Shown here piece after piece: positions 37,371-51,200 of a stretch of 64,000 nt of DNA. Below the pieces are notes generated by a model. That model made no database searches. It was not told the origin of the DNA and saw only the letters and a program-made list of their open reading frames with translations. A program made the translations under genes and the position numbers. Source of the DNA: Branchiostoma floridae (Eukaryota; Chordata; Leptocardii; Amphioxiformes; Branchiostomatidae); the NCBI RefSeq assembly GCF_000003815.2, contig NC_049992.1:3737881-3801880 (forward strand), read 5' to 3'. How positions within the stretch are numbered: the first letter of the stretch is position 1; every line of letters begins with the position of its first letter.

Positions 37371-38629
37371 AGAGTAACGCTCTTCTGGATCATTTCGAAT
37401 TGGCAGAGTAGCCGTTTCTACCAGTAGAGATCCCTATTTGAGTCTCTGATCAGGATGCACCAAATAGCATTTACGCAAGCAACTGCTTAGATATGATTTT
37501 AGAAACGGTCGAATGGTCAGATCAGGATAATGTCCCATTTATAAATCCTATTTTCAAGTCAGTCCATTGACCCTGACCCATTGGCACGTATACAAGTTTT
37601 AAAGTTCTCACTGCCCGTCTGTCGTTTAAAGAGATATATTCAAGTTTACACAGACTCCGATTTGGCTCTCTATCCAGATGGCTATCTCTACTCAGACATT
37701 TGTTATCTAACCAGGCCTTTTCAGCTCCATCCCCATGCTCCCGTGCATGTTATGAAAAAACAGGATAAGAACATTCTTCTCTAGGATGAAAGAAATTGTT
37801 ACCATCTATATGTGATAAAAAGATACATATATGTTTAATTCTAACTTTGATAAGCGCCAGCAGGCGAAAGTATCCCCTGGCTGCATAGATAAATGAAAAA
37901 AATTGCGACTTAGAAAAAAAGTAGTAGCATTGTATGCCATGGGCATAACTCGTATATTAAAAACATGTAGACGAGACCTGTCCTACTCTAAGGTCGTAGC
38001 TGTATAATCTATTGATCTTGCCTTTGGCATCTCAATGTTTGAATTAGCTATAGAACACGCGAATAGCAATTCATGATCAAGGTTTGACAATACACTTTAA
38101 CCGTCACCAATGAAAAGTTGATAGCCATCATATTTTAAGTGGATTAATAATTACCAACTAAGCATTTTATCCAGTCAGGATATACTCTATTATATTGTCA
38201 GTGCTTTTATGGTAAATACGAAACGGGCTACACCAACTAGAAATAGAATATGTTAAGTCAATTTCCTTTTATCACCGATGCGTATTTGAAATAAGAAACA
38301 TCCTACACGAAGATCGTTCCGTTGACCGTGAAATTCGAGAACTCAAAAAGACTTGTATGTAGCCATCTCGACGTTAATTTACCTACAAGACGAAACCGAA
38401 GGCGCCCATTTCACTGTTTGATTCATGTGCTAATTCTCCGACCGCTTTGACTTGCGGACCAAAGTGAGGAGAGAATCCTCGTCTCACTTGTGATTTAAAC
38501 ATGTTAGGCTGTATGGTGTCATGTCTAGTTCTGAGTAATGAGCACAGGTTTGAGCTTAGGGCGCAGCTCATAGTTAAAACGCGCACGTCTTTCCCGTCTT
38601 CTGAAGTCTCTGCTGTATAATGACACCGG

Positions 38630-38635
38630 TTTATT
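38630..38635 (-). terminator. Possible polyadenylation signal AATAAA for the Ig-SH3 gene
   Basis: TTTATT on the plus strand lies about 420 bp past the stop codon at 39056. No other evidence supports it. Confidence 0.3.
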
Positions 38636-39055
38636 GGACTTGCCGCTGGCAGCTCAGTCCCTGGATTATGTTATAGTTGTCAGAAAGCAGGCGTATGAAT
38701 CACACAACGTTACCTTACGGCTACTGGGACTGAATCTAAAGATGTCCGGCGACACTCATGATATTGAGTGAAGATAAATTTAAGATATGTGAGAATTGTC
38801 CCAACCGTGGCCTGTTGACTTTGTCTGAATTTGCCTCTGTATATTTGGAGCACTTGGGAATGTAAATAAGAGTGACTACCGGATATAGGAGAATTTTCGT
38901 TTTCGGAACAGTTTTCGAAAGAGTTACTACCGTGCGTTGATAATTAATGACAAAGTCGGCATCTTAGGTCTAGTTCAGTCAACGAATATGGCGGCTGTCT
39001 ACGTGACGTCATAATTGTGACGTCATTTCCACATAACCTGGAGTTGAAGCATCTG

Positions 39056-39258
39056 CTAGAGATTTTTTTTTGTACCTTTTGGTGAGAAGGAGAATCTGAC
39101 GTAGTTGGAGGGGAACAGGCCTATCCTGCCCCGCAGGTAACCCAAGCACCAGCCGCCATCTTCCCCCTCCAGCACCTCGATGACGTCATCCACCTCCAAG
39201 CGTAGCTCGTTCTCTTCCCGCGGCAGGTAGGAGTAAACCGCGCGGGCATGCCGCCTTT
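39056..39258 (-). other. SH3-domain exon of the Ig receptor
   Basis: Encodes residues 461-527. SH3 hallmarks are AVYSYLP (ALYDY box), the acidic RT/n-Src region EVDDVIEVLEGED, GGW (peptide-binding Trp497) and GLFPSNYV (Pro510, Tyr513). It ends SFSPKGTKKNL then TAG. An in-frame donor-like AAAG/gtacaa sits just before the stop, so a longer isoform is possible. Confidence 0.85.
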
Positions 39259-42200
39259 CTGTGAAACACAGCAACAAAAAGGTATCAAAAGTTGGAAAAA
39301 ACAAATGACGCGTACGGGAACAGCGCCTTTGTGAAACACGTTCACAGAATGTTTAAGTTTCCAGAAAACAGAAATGTTTTTATCATCGATGTTTTGAGAT
39401 TTTTCGGTGGCGATGGTAACTTCCTGATTATGCATTGTCTGTATGTTTGTTCGTTTGTTTGTATAAGAGACGAAATAGATACTGGTCGACATGCTTAAAC
39501 CGTAGTAAAGTATCTCGGTTTACTTTTTCTTTCAAAGTTTTATTCCATAAGGTACAGAAACACTGTAGGGGGCCAAATCCTTAAACATTATATGCGCATA
39601 AGGTGTGAAGCTCGGCACTAAAAGCCCTCCAGGGCTAGATGATCCCCTCTGCCCGTAGACTTGTCAGTCCAACCTTTATCATACCTCCATGCACGCTCTG
39701 GGCCGGTACTGCTGTGTTAATGATCACCCTTACTGCATGTTCATGTATGGCCGGAGGGCTACATGCATGAGCGACCGTCTAAAGGTCCAAGAGCGACAAT
39801 CGCTCAATCTGTCAATCAGTTAAATGGTTTATTGATAAAACACATCGCATTCGAGGACTGACCTGCATGTTGATATATATGGAGAGCTAAGATGCTCGAT
39901 CGTGTAATAAGGATGCCATAACAAATTTAACACCGGTTAACAAAGTCAAACTTTACAACAGGAGTTTGTCGACCCCAGCCCCCAAGGAAAGCCCCCCTCC
40001 CCCAAACGCTGAATCATGAAATGACCAGATCGTAAAAGTCAGGACTTAGGTTATACGTTATCTTTAGGGTCTTAGCCCGCGCAACATTGAGGAATCTAAC
40101 GGAGGGAACAAGGGGCCAATTCCTGGCTTAGGTACTGAGGCACGTACATATAGAGACTCGCGACAGCGAGACGACCGGGCCAATCGGGAAGGTTACTAAC
40201 TTTTCTGTCCCAGCGTTCTCCGGATGGTGTTGATGCCACCGTTGCAGGCTGTTCCGTTCGGGGGCTTGTCTGTTGGGGGTAAACAAGGCAATGTTATATA
40301 GAAATGATCCTATATCGTGTGAAAATGTGGGCAATTTTGATAACAGCTCACCAGTGCCATAGTCTCATCGGTCTTACGGACCACGATACACTCAACATAA
40401 GTGATATATTATTCCTTTTTCTCGGCCAAAATGAATGTTAGCAAGGCCATGATTGACAGTCTATCTCGAGCAGGCCAGGAAATGGGTCCAATGGAATATA
40501 CAACTAACGTTAATTGGTTTGGGTCAATATGCAGGCACACAGAACTAACGTTGAACTAACGGTGAACTGCTAATTGTTGTTTTCAATGGAACAAATATTT
40601 TCTATCGACTGACCTGTATCTTTCCGATGATGATGATCATGACGATAGTTAGCTGTCGATGCAAATTTATGATAATTAGCAAAGACACATCTATACTCGT
40701 TTACCAGTTTTTAGCTGTCGTGGTCAATTTTGTTACACAGGATCACGTACCAGGCGTTGTTACGTGGGGTGAAGTTGTAGATCTTGTGACGTAGCCTGAC
40801 GTAGCAGGAGTGTTTACGTAGCGTGTTGTGACGTGTGGTGACGTGGCAGGTGGTGTGACGTAAGGTGCTGATGCGTACGGAGACGGCTCCGCTGTTCCTT
40901 CCACACGAGCTGGCTGTTGTCTGACCGCCTTAGGGTAGACCGGGATCCGTTTCTTCCCGCACTGAAGCCGCCGCCTCCGCACGATGTAAGTGGACAGCGC
41001 GACGCAGACCACGATCGCCAGGACACTGTCTGTAGCACCAACCACAACCGCTAGGGTCGAGATGCCGATCCCCAGTCTGGACTCTGTGAGGCAACGCCAA
41101 AAGCGGTCAGAGAAGGCCTGAAAGAGTCTTGAGTCACATGACGGTTAATGCAATGTTTTATTTTACATTTTCAACGTTTAAAAAGCGTTTAGATATATGG
41201 CAGAAAAATATTAACTGACACCCTTTTATTAGACCCAAATGATGATAAACCTAAACGTAATTCATTTTTCTTAGTATTGAACATAACGACAGGGACTGTA
41301 TTGGGCCCTCGGTAGCGATGTAGTGTGGCATTGAGTCCTATAGCATGAGCTTGAGGTACCAGCTTTAATGCATGTTCTTTGCAGTGAATAGAATATCATG
41401 TTACATAACGCGTACCTCTGATGGTGACCTGCAGTGACCTTGAGGACCCCCTCCCCACCCGGTTGCTGGTCCTGCACCAGTAGGTCCCGCTGTCATTCAC
41501 CGTGACGTCACGCAGCTGCAGGGTGGAGGTCCAGGCGTCCCTGGTCAGGCGGCTTGACGTGCTTGGCAGCCACACCCCGTCACGTGACCAGGTGATGTTG
41601 GGAGGGGGGTTCCCGTCTGTCACGCACTGCAGGGTGATGTGGTCGGACACCGTGGCCGTGACGGAGTCTGAGATGCTCAGGACGGACGACGGATCTGCAA
41701 TAAAGCAAATGGACATAAAACTACAGCCTTCGCGGTATTAATGTCCCATACTGGCACGTGACTACAGTGGCGGTCACGGAGTCTGAGATACTCAGGACTG
41801 ATGACGGATCTGTAACAAAGCAAAGGAATGCAAAACTACAGCCTTCTTCGATATTAATGTCCAATACTGGCACTTGACTACAGTGTGGGACGTTCAGGAC
41901 TGACAAGGGATCTGCAACAAACCATAGGAAGACAAAACTACAATCTTCTTCGGTATTAATGTCCCATACTGGCACGTGGCTACAGTGTCGTGCACGGAGT
42001 CTTAGATGCTCAGGACTGACGACGGATCTGTAACAAAGCCAAGGAACAGAAAAGTACAACCTTCTTCAGTATTAATGCCCCATACTGGCACGCGACTCCA
42101 GCGTCGGACGCGGAGTCAGAAATATTTGAGGACGGAAGATGGATCTGAGACAAGGACAGACGTGGTCGTGAAAAGACATAACGACTTTAAATTAGTTCCG

Positions 42201-45200
42201 TTTATACATCCTTTTTGTGATGACCCACTTCATTAGGCACGTCAATGTACGGGCGCTCGGGCCAAGCAATTTAAGTCCCGTATCTCCCCCAGACACCGTG
42301 TGTCGAACCTGCCTGGAAGTTTGTACAAACCTACCTAAGTAGTGCTGTTCGGGAATCACGACATTTATTTCTGTCATATAAAATAGATAGTTGCATGAAG
42401 AGGCTATGCAAGATAGTTTATTGCAGTGCTAGTGGCACTCAGTTGTAAATGAAGCGGTTTCGACATGATACCCGGTATTGATTTACAGCCCTGTACATCG
42501 CTGTTGAAACCCGGGTGCCGGGTTGTTTCTGCGCGGGAAGCCCTGATCTGATTTGTTCTCCATTGCCCAGCGCCAGTTCTTGTTACCTCACCTGTCAGCT
42601 ATGCTTATGGATAACCTGATTAGTGTCCTTGTTAACTGTTCTCTACTGATAACGTGATTGGTTGCGTTATTCGCTGTCTGCGGGATAAAAGAGCCGACTC
42701 ATTAACACCCATCGCCAGCCGCAGAACTGTGTCTTACAGCGCCAGACTGTCAGGGCTGCCCCAGTCTCGTCCATTAGGTCTCTAAATCAACTTACTGTAG
42801 GCCATAGCAGGAAAGTTTTATGGATAACATCTACGCGCACATGGATTTTTTTTCTCTTCAGTGATACTTTGAGTGTACTTGTAGAAGTAACAGCCTTGAG
42901 TACAATTAAAGACTTGACAGTAGTATGGTAGCCTTGAGTCAATGAGTGTAGTTGCAGAAGTGACACTAGTGAGACGTATCTCTAGGGGTGATGTTATGCT
43001 TGTGTCACTTCTACAACAACACTCAAGGCTACCACACTAGTGTCTCTTCTGCAAGTATACTCTAGAGGAATGGAATACTGGTTGGCCCTGATTCTAACCA
43101 CGTTTTGTCACTTCAAGTTTTATAACCGGGTCAGTATTTCGAAGATTTAGGGATAGGGATTTTTCCCTTTCGCACTCGTGTAGTATTCTTGGAGTTTACA
43201 GTGGGCGACATCCATAATCTCGACTTGCTGCGGCTTAAATCAACTTACTCTGCCATTACGACTTCAGCACTTCCCTGGGATCTCGACAGTTCACGTGCGC
43301 GCCCACGGGGACTGATGGCGCTATCGACTGGGGAGGGGAATCAATGTGGCCGTAAGGATAATCGATCCGACCCCCGGGATAATCTAGCCGTGAACCGTAA
43401 TCCTATCTGTGCTGATCAATGTTGCAGTAACGCGCAGCTGGGGCACGATGGATGCTGTCCCGAGCAGGACGGTGGAAATGTAATGTATTTTATCGCAGTG
43501 TGTCGCGCATACCCGGTAAACTACCTCGTGCATGGCGTACCGCCCTAGCCTGGGTGTCATCCGGGTAGCATATACTAGTAGTTCGCATACCCGGTAAACT
43601 ATACTTCATGCATTGCTTAATGCACCGGATCTGTGCGTATACCGAAAAGCACAGTTCGTTTGTTTGTTTGTTTGCTTGTTTGTTTGTTTGAACCTTTGCT
43701 TATACACGAAAGTTCAAATCGGCCTGCAGGCATGAATGAATAGGCAACGGTCAGACAAAGTATATGACAGAGATACAGTTTACATCACAAGTCTTAATGA
43801 GTCTTATGACTGCATACCCAGACTGATTTTTTTTATCCACAAGTACACACCTTGAAGGACCCCTATTCTTTTCTTTAACGGGACGTCCATTTTGTGCCCC
43901 TTCCGACGAAAATCCCTACCCTAAGCCTTAAGGCCAGTTCACACAAAGAAACCTTTTGGTCGTACGACGATAACATAAGCCAAACTCGTCCTTCAACTTT
44001 CTGTTCACACGCACGAACCCTGAGTGAAGTGAGAAAATTGGTGTAAAGTGCCTTTCCCAGGGGCACCACATCGGAGCATGTCAGAGAATATGTACATGTA
44101 TGTGTGTTTTATATCACAGGCGGCTGTCACGGGGCTTATAGCTCATGATTCACGTCATAGAGTCCAGGAGATTAATGTGTGTATTAACGCTGAATACTTT
44201 ATCTGCGGGCGATGACTGGAATTGAAAGGCGTGTGTATAATTCATCAGGCTTGTCAGTAGGGCATGTAATGAACACGCCTCCGCACTGATAGGTGAAGAT
44301 TGATTTCACGCTAACCCCAGATGGATACTTATACCGCAACATCTATAAATGGATGTGATGATTACGTTACTTCCTTCACACGTACGTTTTTCACGTCGTG
44401 TACGTCTTATCTGATAATGGTAACTTGATAACAACGTTAGAGATGCCTATTTATACTTCTATATCTATTATGCAAGCAATTACCTTAAGCTATCTGTGAA
44501 TATACGGTGGCTGCGTGTTATCTGACAAATGCAGCTTGATAGAAATAAGCACGACGTTTTGATTGATAACAGTGGAAGATCCTTACAATAAACGTTCAGG
44601 GCGAGGCTTGCTCTGACGACAGTGACCACGTGATCTGCCACGCATGCGTACACCCCGGAGTCTGCCCTGCCCACGTGACGTATGTGGAGGGCGGGTCTCT
44701 GAAGGTTCCCGCCGACGAACTTGGTGTGAGACCCTGAAGTGTCAATCATCACGCCGTTCTTCTCCCAGTGCAGTGACGTCACGTTTGGTTTGGCACCCTG
44801 CACTGCGCATGTCAGAAGAGCTGGTTTCCCCCAAGCGGTGACGTAGGGGTTGGACGGACCCACTCTCAATGTAGGAGGGACTGGACAGAATAAAAGAGAA
44901 CACACGGCATGAGCATTACGTCTATCAGAACATATCACTTTTATACTGGTCTAAATCAGTTAATCTCTGCAAAGAGGCTATGCAGTACGAAAAAAAGAAG
45001 AAGAAATGAGATAGTATATATGAGATAGTTCCAAGGGATACAGTGCCTGTACAAGTAGGTAAGCTTGAAATTCTCTTGACTAAATTTAGATCTTGTATAC
45101 ACCCTCATAAGAGCAGCGTACGCTATAGATATCAGTGCAAGCACCCAGACACCTTTGGCCCCCTACCAGAACAAGCACCCAGACACCTTTGACCCCCCAA

Positions 45201-48200
45201 CTAGAGCCGCTTGACCGCTGTATGTAATGCATGGACTGACATGCCCATATCAACTAGCTGTAAGAAAAACTGACATAAACGCACCCATAAGGAAGAGTTG
45301 AACCTGTCCCTCGCTGCTGCCGACCCCCTCCACAGACACAGACAGGATGTACTTCCCCTCGTCTGCAGGTTTGGTGCGGGCGATCCTCAGGGACGCCTGG
45401 TCCTCTAGAGAAGTCCTGCCGACGTAATCTCCGTACGACTCCCTGGTCTGGAGAGGAGGGTAGTAGGAGAAGATCTGCGTGCGGGAGGTCGGTTCTCTGG
45501 GGTCCAGTTTGTACCAGGCGATGTTCATGACCCTCCTGTCGGTGCTGAAGGTGGCGGGGAGGGTCACGGGGTCTCCCAGGGTGCCATACGTCACTTCCGG
45601 TAGTGTCAGATTAACTCCAGAAGAGGCTGTACACACTGCTGAAGAGAGAGACAAAAATACAGAACGTAAAATGACTTGCTTTTAACGTGTCATTTTATCA
45701 ACCATAGTATATATAGACGTCTAGACATCATCATCATCACCATCTGGTCGTGCTGATTGCACGGATGAACATGACTCCCTCCCTCCATCCATCTGGATCC
45801 CTAGCCTCTATAGCCTTGGGCAGATCTTTCACTATCCAGAGACCAAGTTTGATATTCTATTTAAGAAACATGTTGTCTACAGTTCACCATATATCACAAC
45901 TCCGTACGTTAAGTGTAAGTGAATCTATAACTTTATAAACTATCTTGTCGTCTATCATGTCGAACTTCGACTTTGAAAGTTTGTATTCAAGACACGCGTC
46001 GCCAGCCACGTTATTTTATGAATGCACTTTCAGTCACCCTTTTCATTTTACGAATGCACTCTCAGTCTCGCTCTTCTCGTTCGTCGTTTTGTTAACCATA
46101 GGATATCCAGAGACAAACTTCAATGTTTTATATTTAAAAAAGTTCTTGTTTATAGTTGACCACATATGGCAACTCTTTATGGTGAGTGAAAATGAATCTA
46201 TAACCTTATAAAACTATATCTTGTCGTCGTCAGTACTGAAACTTTAAATGTTTATATTCAAGACACGGTTCGCCAGCCACGTTATTTTATGAATGCACTT
46301 TCAGTCTCCCTCCATTATAGTCTTTACAACGCCTGGCGTTATCCCTTGGGATCAGTGATGGTAATCTCAGCCATTGGAGAAGTCGTCAGCTTCTGTAACA
46401 GCAACGTTTGATCTTCCAGTGATGCGGCCAATACTGGTGGACAGGTTTAGCATTTATAGGCACATAAGCACTTGGCTATTTGTGTAGGCGCTGGCGTTAA
46501 ACGAAAAGTGATAGCAACGAGCTATTTATAAAGATAAACATTAGGGTAATACAGGTGATGTGGCCAATAGAGGTTTAAGGTTTACTAACTCATGAGTACT
46601 CATTGTATTTGTACCACCGTACCCTGGCGCCGGAAGAAAATGATAGCAACGATTTATTTATAAAGATAAACATTGGGGTAATACAGATGATGTGGGTATG
46701 CGGCCAATAGAGGTTTAACATTTACTAACTCATGAGTACTCACTGTATTTGTATCACTCTGGCGTCGGAAAATTGATAGCAACTAGCTGTTTATAAACAC
46801 AAACATAGAGCAAATAGGACAAATATGATCAAGTGATGAGACCAAAAGTATTGGACAGGATTATTGGTTATTGACACACGAGTACTCGGGGATTTGTGCA
46901 GGCGCCGGCGTTAAAGGAAAAATGATAACAATAAGCTATTTATAAAGATAAACATTGGATCCATAAGGACTTATATGATGTAAGCTTGCGGGCAGTACAG
47001 CTTTAACGCTTACTAACTCGAAAGCACTGTCAGTATCTGTACAACACATAAACACTCTGGCATTAGTAAAGCGCTGGCATCAAACAAACGTGATAACAAC
47101 AAACGATTTATAAAGATAAACATTAAAGGCATCAGCGTGCGTATGATCTAGGTATCTTGCCAACACACGTTTAACGCTTTCTAGCTCATAAGCACTGGCA
47201 TTTGTACAGCAATGGTATCAAAGACAAGTGATAACCAAAAGCTACTCATAAAGATAAACAAAGAGTCATACGGACATAAGCTAAATATGCCCGGGGGGCG
47301 CCCGCACGACGTACCCAATATTATTGGACAGGTTTAACGTTACTGAGGTCATTAGCACTCCTGGTATTTGTACAGCAATGGTATCAAAGACAAGAGATAA
47401 CCAAAAGCTATTCATAAAGATACACATACAGTCATACGCCGGACATAGGTTGAGTATGCCCCCGCCATATGACCAATACTATTGGACAGATTTAACGTTA
47501 CTGAGGTCATTAGCACTCCTGGTATTTGTACAGCAATTTATCAAGGATAAGAGATAACTCAAAGCTATTCATAAAGATAAACATAGAGTCATACGGGCAT
47601 AAGTTGAATATGCCCACGCCTTGTGACCAACAATATTGGACAGGTTTAATGTTACTTAGGCCATAAGCATTCCTATGTACTAGTACAGCGTTGGCTTCAA
47701 GAGGAAATTAACAACGACGTGCAATTCATAAAGATAGACATTGGAACTATCAGGACCTAATACCTACAATCTATGTTTGTGGCCAATACATGTTTATCGC
47801 ATTATGGCTCACGAGCACAAACTGATTACTTATAAACAAGCTAAAAAGTGTAGCGATAAGGACATATCATCATCATCAAGGACATATACGATTTTACAAT
47901 GCGACCTAATTCTATTTATTAAGAAGTTTGCGATTTACTGGTTAGCAAGCACTCTCTGGTACGTGTACAACGCCGATGTTGAGAGAAAAATGATAACAAC
48001 CTGATATTTGTAAAAAGAAAATATGCTCTTTGGGGCCATTATGGCATGTATGGTGTAGCGATGTGACGAAATACTGTTGGACAGGTTTAAACTTTTAATG
48101 GCAAATAAGAACTCTGGTGCTGTCGTCAAAACAAAAGTAGCAACAAGGAGCTTCTTACAAAGATAAACATGGACGCATCAGGGAACGTATGGTGAAGGTT

Positions 48201-51200
48201 TGCGGCCGAAACAGGTTTAACGTTTAGATATTTGAGCCATCATCGCGATGTGATCAATACTATTGGACAGGTTTAACGCTTATTGGCACATACGCCCTCT
48301 GTGGTACTTGTACAGCCCTGGCGTCGAAAGAGAATTGATGAAAGGCGCCATTTATAAAGCTAAACGCTTCAGTCACCCGAGAATCTATACAAGTCTTAAG
48401 AACATATTCCCAGTGCAGTTTGGCGTATGGCGCGGCGAATAGACTCTGCACCTGACGTGTCTGAAATGACTAAGGCCCCTTTCCACTAGACGGCGATCGC
48501 GCTGCGCTCTCACTGCGACCTAAATAGGATATGTCTAACCTTCGCTTTCACACTGGGCATATCACACAAAACGTTAAAGTGTGACTAAGAAGACAACAAA
48601 ACACACAAAGTGTAAAAAGATTCGTTTCTTTTCTATAGAATTCGTTGAGCGATCTGTCAAATTTGAGGTCGAAGAGAGAGCGCGGCGAGAGCGCTGTCCT
48701 CGTGAAAAGGGGGTATTCTTTATTTCTTTATTTCAGGAACTCACCGACCTATATGAAACAAAGACAAACGTGAAAAACATAGAATATGTACAGACAGTAT
48801 TAGCGTGCCTCACAAACTGACAGCCACATAAGCGTCATTGAGACCGGAGAAAAAGTGATAACAACGAGCTATTTATAAAGAAGATCTCTACGGACGTTTC
48901 TGTCGATATTTGCCGGTACGAGCCCTCCATGCACTAATTCCCGATCCAACAGCCGTTTGCTGACCATCAGGCGCGGTGATTAGAATCTGCTCCATGAAGA
49001 GGAGGGTTTATGTCACCACTCAAGTCGTGGAGGGGTTTACTGGGAAGCTTTATAACGGTGTTTATTGTAGCTGCGATGGTTACCGCACCTGCCTTTCCTG
49101 GAGATTGCGAGCTGCTGAGAAATTGCGGGTCATACCTGTCTTTCCGGAAAATTGGGGGCCGTAGCTGTCTTTCTGAATTAATTACGGGCCTTACTGTCTT
49201 TCTGAAAAATGAATGGCCGTAGCTGTCTTTCCAGGAAATTTTGAGTCATTTTTGACGTTGTGAAAAATTGGGGGCCGTACATTATTTTCCGGAAAATTTC
49301 TTGCCGTAGCTGTCTTTCCGGAAAATTGCATTTTTCGGGAAATTGCGGGCCGTATCTATCCTTCCGGAAAATTGCCTGCCCTCTCTGTCTTGTCGGAAAA
49401 TCTCAAGCCATACCTGTTTTCCGAAAAATAGCGGGCTACCGCGGCCATCTTTCCGGAGAATCACAGGCTGTAGTGACGGAAAAATCGCCGACTATACGCG
49501 AAACAACTGACTTGAGTGAAGTATCTTTTTGTTCATCTTCAAAAGTTTCAAGTTCCTATTTCTATATCCGTTACAAAGGGCGTTCTGAACCCTAATGGAA
49601 ACTACCATTAACCGGACTTACTTAACGGCAAAATAACCTGACCGATCTTACTTATATAACACTATACGACAGTAAGTATTGGTCTATTAAACCTGATACA
49701 ACATAACAATAATTACCTTACCAGCCCGACTCTGGGATTACACTATCAAGTATCTTCACATAGCAATAAATCAACTTCAAAGTAAAACTGATACAGGATA
49801 CCTCCATAACATTGACTCTGATATGCATGTATGTGCTGACGCCGTCGTCAACGTTTTAACGTTCCAATTTCATAGCCGTGCCGAACTTTAATTATCGTAA
49901 AAATCATTGGAAGAAAGATTTTATCTTGTCTATAAGCCTCCTCCCTATAAACCCCTGAGTACTGTGCACTTAATCTTTCTGGTCTTAAAAACTTTTACAG
50001 TGCTATTCTAAGTGTAGACCCGGAAACTCCCGTAAATTGTGTAAAATTTATTGTAGGCTGCGATAAGCAATTAAATGCTCTTCTACTGCCGGAGCTGTGA
50101 GAGAGATGAAACGGACAAATTAATTTTCCTATTCATTAGTGGCCATCAGGGCTTTCGGTATGCCCCTTTACTTATATTGAATGAAGACCTTTGCTGTACA
50201 ATTTTGCCCAACCGGGCTAAGTACAGGTCACAACAAGTCAGGATATATACATACATAAAAGTGTCACAAATCTAGTCTAACACAAAAGTTCGGCTTCTTC
50301 TCGCTTCTTGGTAATAGTGAAAATGTAGGACTGTATGGGTTTCGCTATTGTCGGTTTGTCAAAACGCATGAGAAATATAAACTTGTCAGTGCTACTCATG
50401 TGTCTAGAATGAGGGAATCTACTTTCTATATAACTAAATAGAGTATAAACGATGGGCTATGTTTACTTCCAATCCACATGAAACCTTGACCCTCATTCAA
50501 GGATATTCTGGAGGATTTGGTCCATGGCAATACATTAGGCACATGAATCCACCGCCACGCATTCACGACTTTGCTCCCTACCGGTCCCTAACCTAGTTCA
50601 GTATTTGTTTGGGTAACGCCTGCAATCCATCTATTCTGGCTGAAATCCACCCTATTCTCGCTTCAGTTCCCTTCTCTCAATGCATCCAAGCAGAATGTGA
50701 CCTTTCTGACTCTTATTTTTCAAAATTAATAGTCAGCCGGTGCAGCTAGCTTTCAAAGCATTGTAGGCAATATCGGCGACCGACTCCCAACATCAGATAA
50801 CCTTTCTTACAACTAACTCCCAACCATGGTTTGGAGAAGGTCGGGGTTATATGTGTAACAGAGGCTTAAGATAAAATCTGTGACATTCTTATAACTTCTG
50901 ACAACATTTCATCGATTTTTAGGAGGCAAAATGTCACTCAGCGCGAGGTGTCGGCAGCGGAAAATATCACCATGTGCGGGTCGCATTCATCAGAAGATAA
51001 TTTCAGAGAAACGCGGCACTTAGAGAAGGGCAGCACAGGATAGCCTCTTTCACCGGCTTCTCTGTGGGCCTTTCAGCCAGGAAGGTTCTGATGACGGGTT
51101 GAAAATCGCGAAGTTTTATTTGCAAGTTCTTGCCCGAGGGCTAGTTGTAACATGGACCATACAGAATATATAGTAAATATACGGAAAATAAAAGACTTTG

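Larger units (their letters stand above)
32106..39055. other. Intergenic region between convergent genes
   Basis: No exon or RNA gene is supported. It contains the repeats listed separately (32690-33530, 33700-34015, 34040-34215, 36073-36188, 37119-37370). A TATA-like TTATAAATA at about 34777 follows a GGGGGCGTG, but no reading frame starts after it. Confidence 0.5.

Noticed and set aside
43189..43548. Plus-strand frame of 119 codons with several cysteines
   Set aside because: The Cys spacing fits no family I know. The region contains local duplications ('gcatacccggtaaacta') and no promoter or splice support.
41416..45638. Rearranging antigen-receptor locus
   Set aside because: There are single Ig exons with normal splice sites and no recombination-signal heptamer/nonamer pairs that I could see. 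The extra Ig-like copies are truncated edge repeats.
49282..49595. Opposed frames of 60 and 111 codons
   Set aside because: Both come from the 40-bp 'ctgtctttccggaaaatt' repeat.
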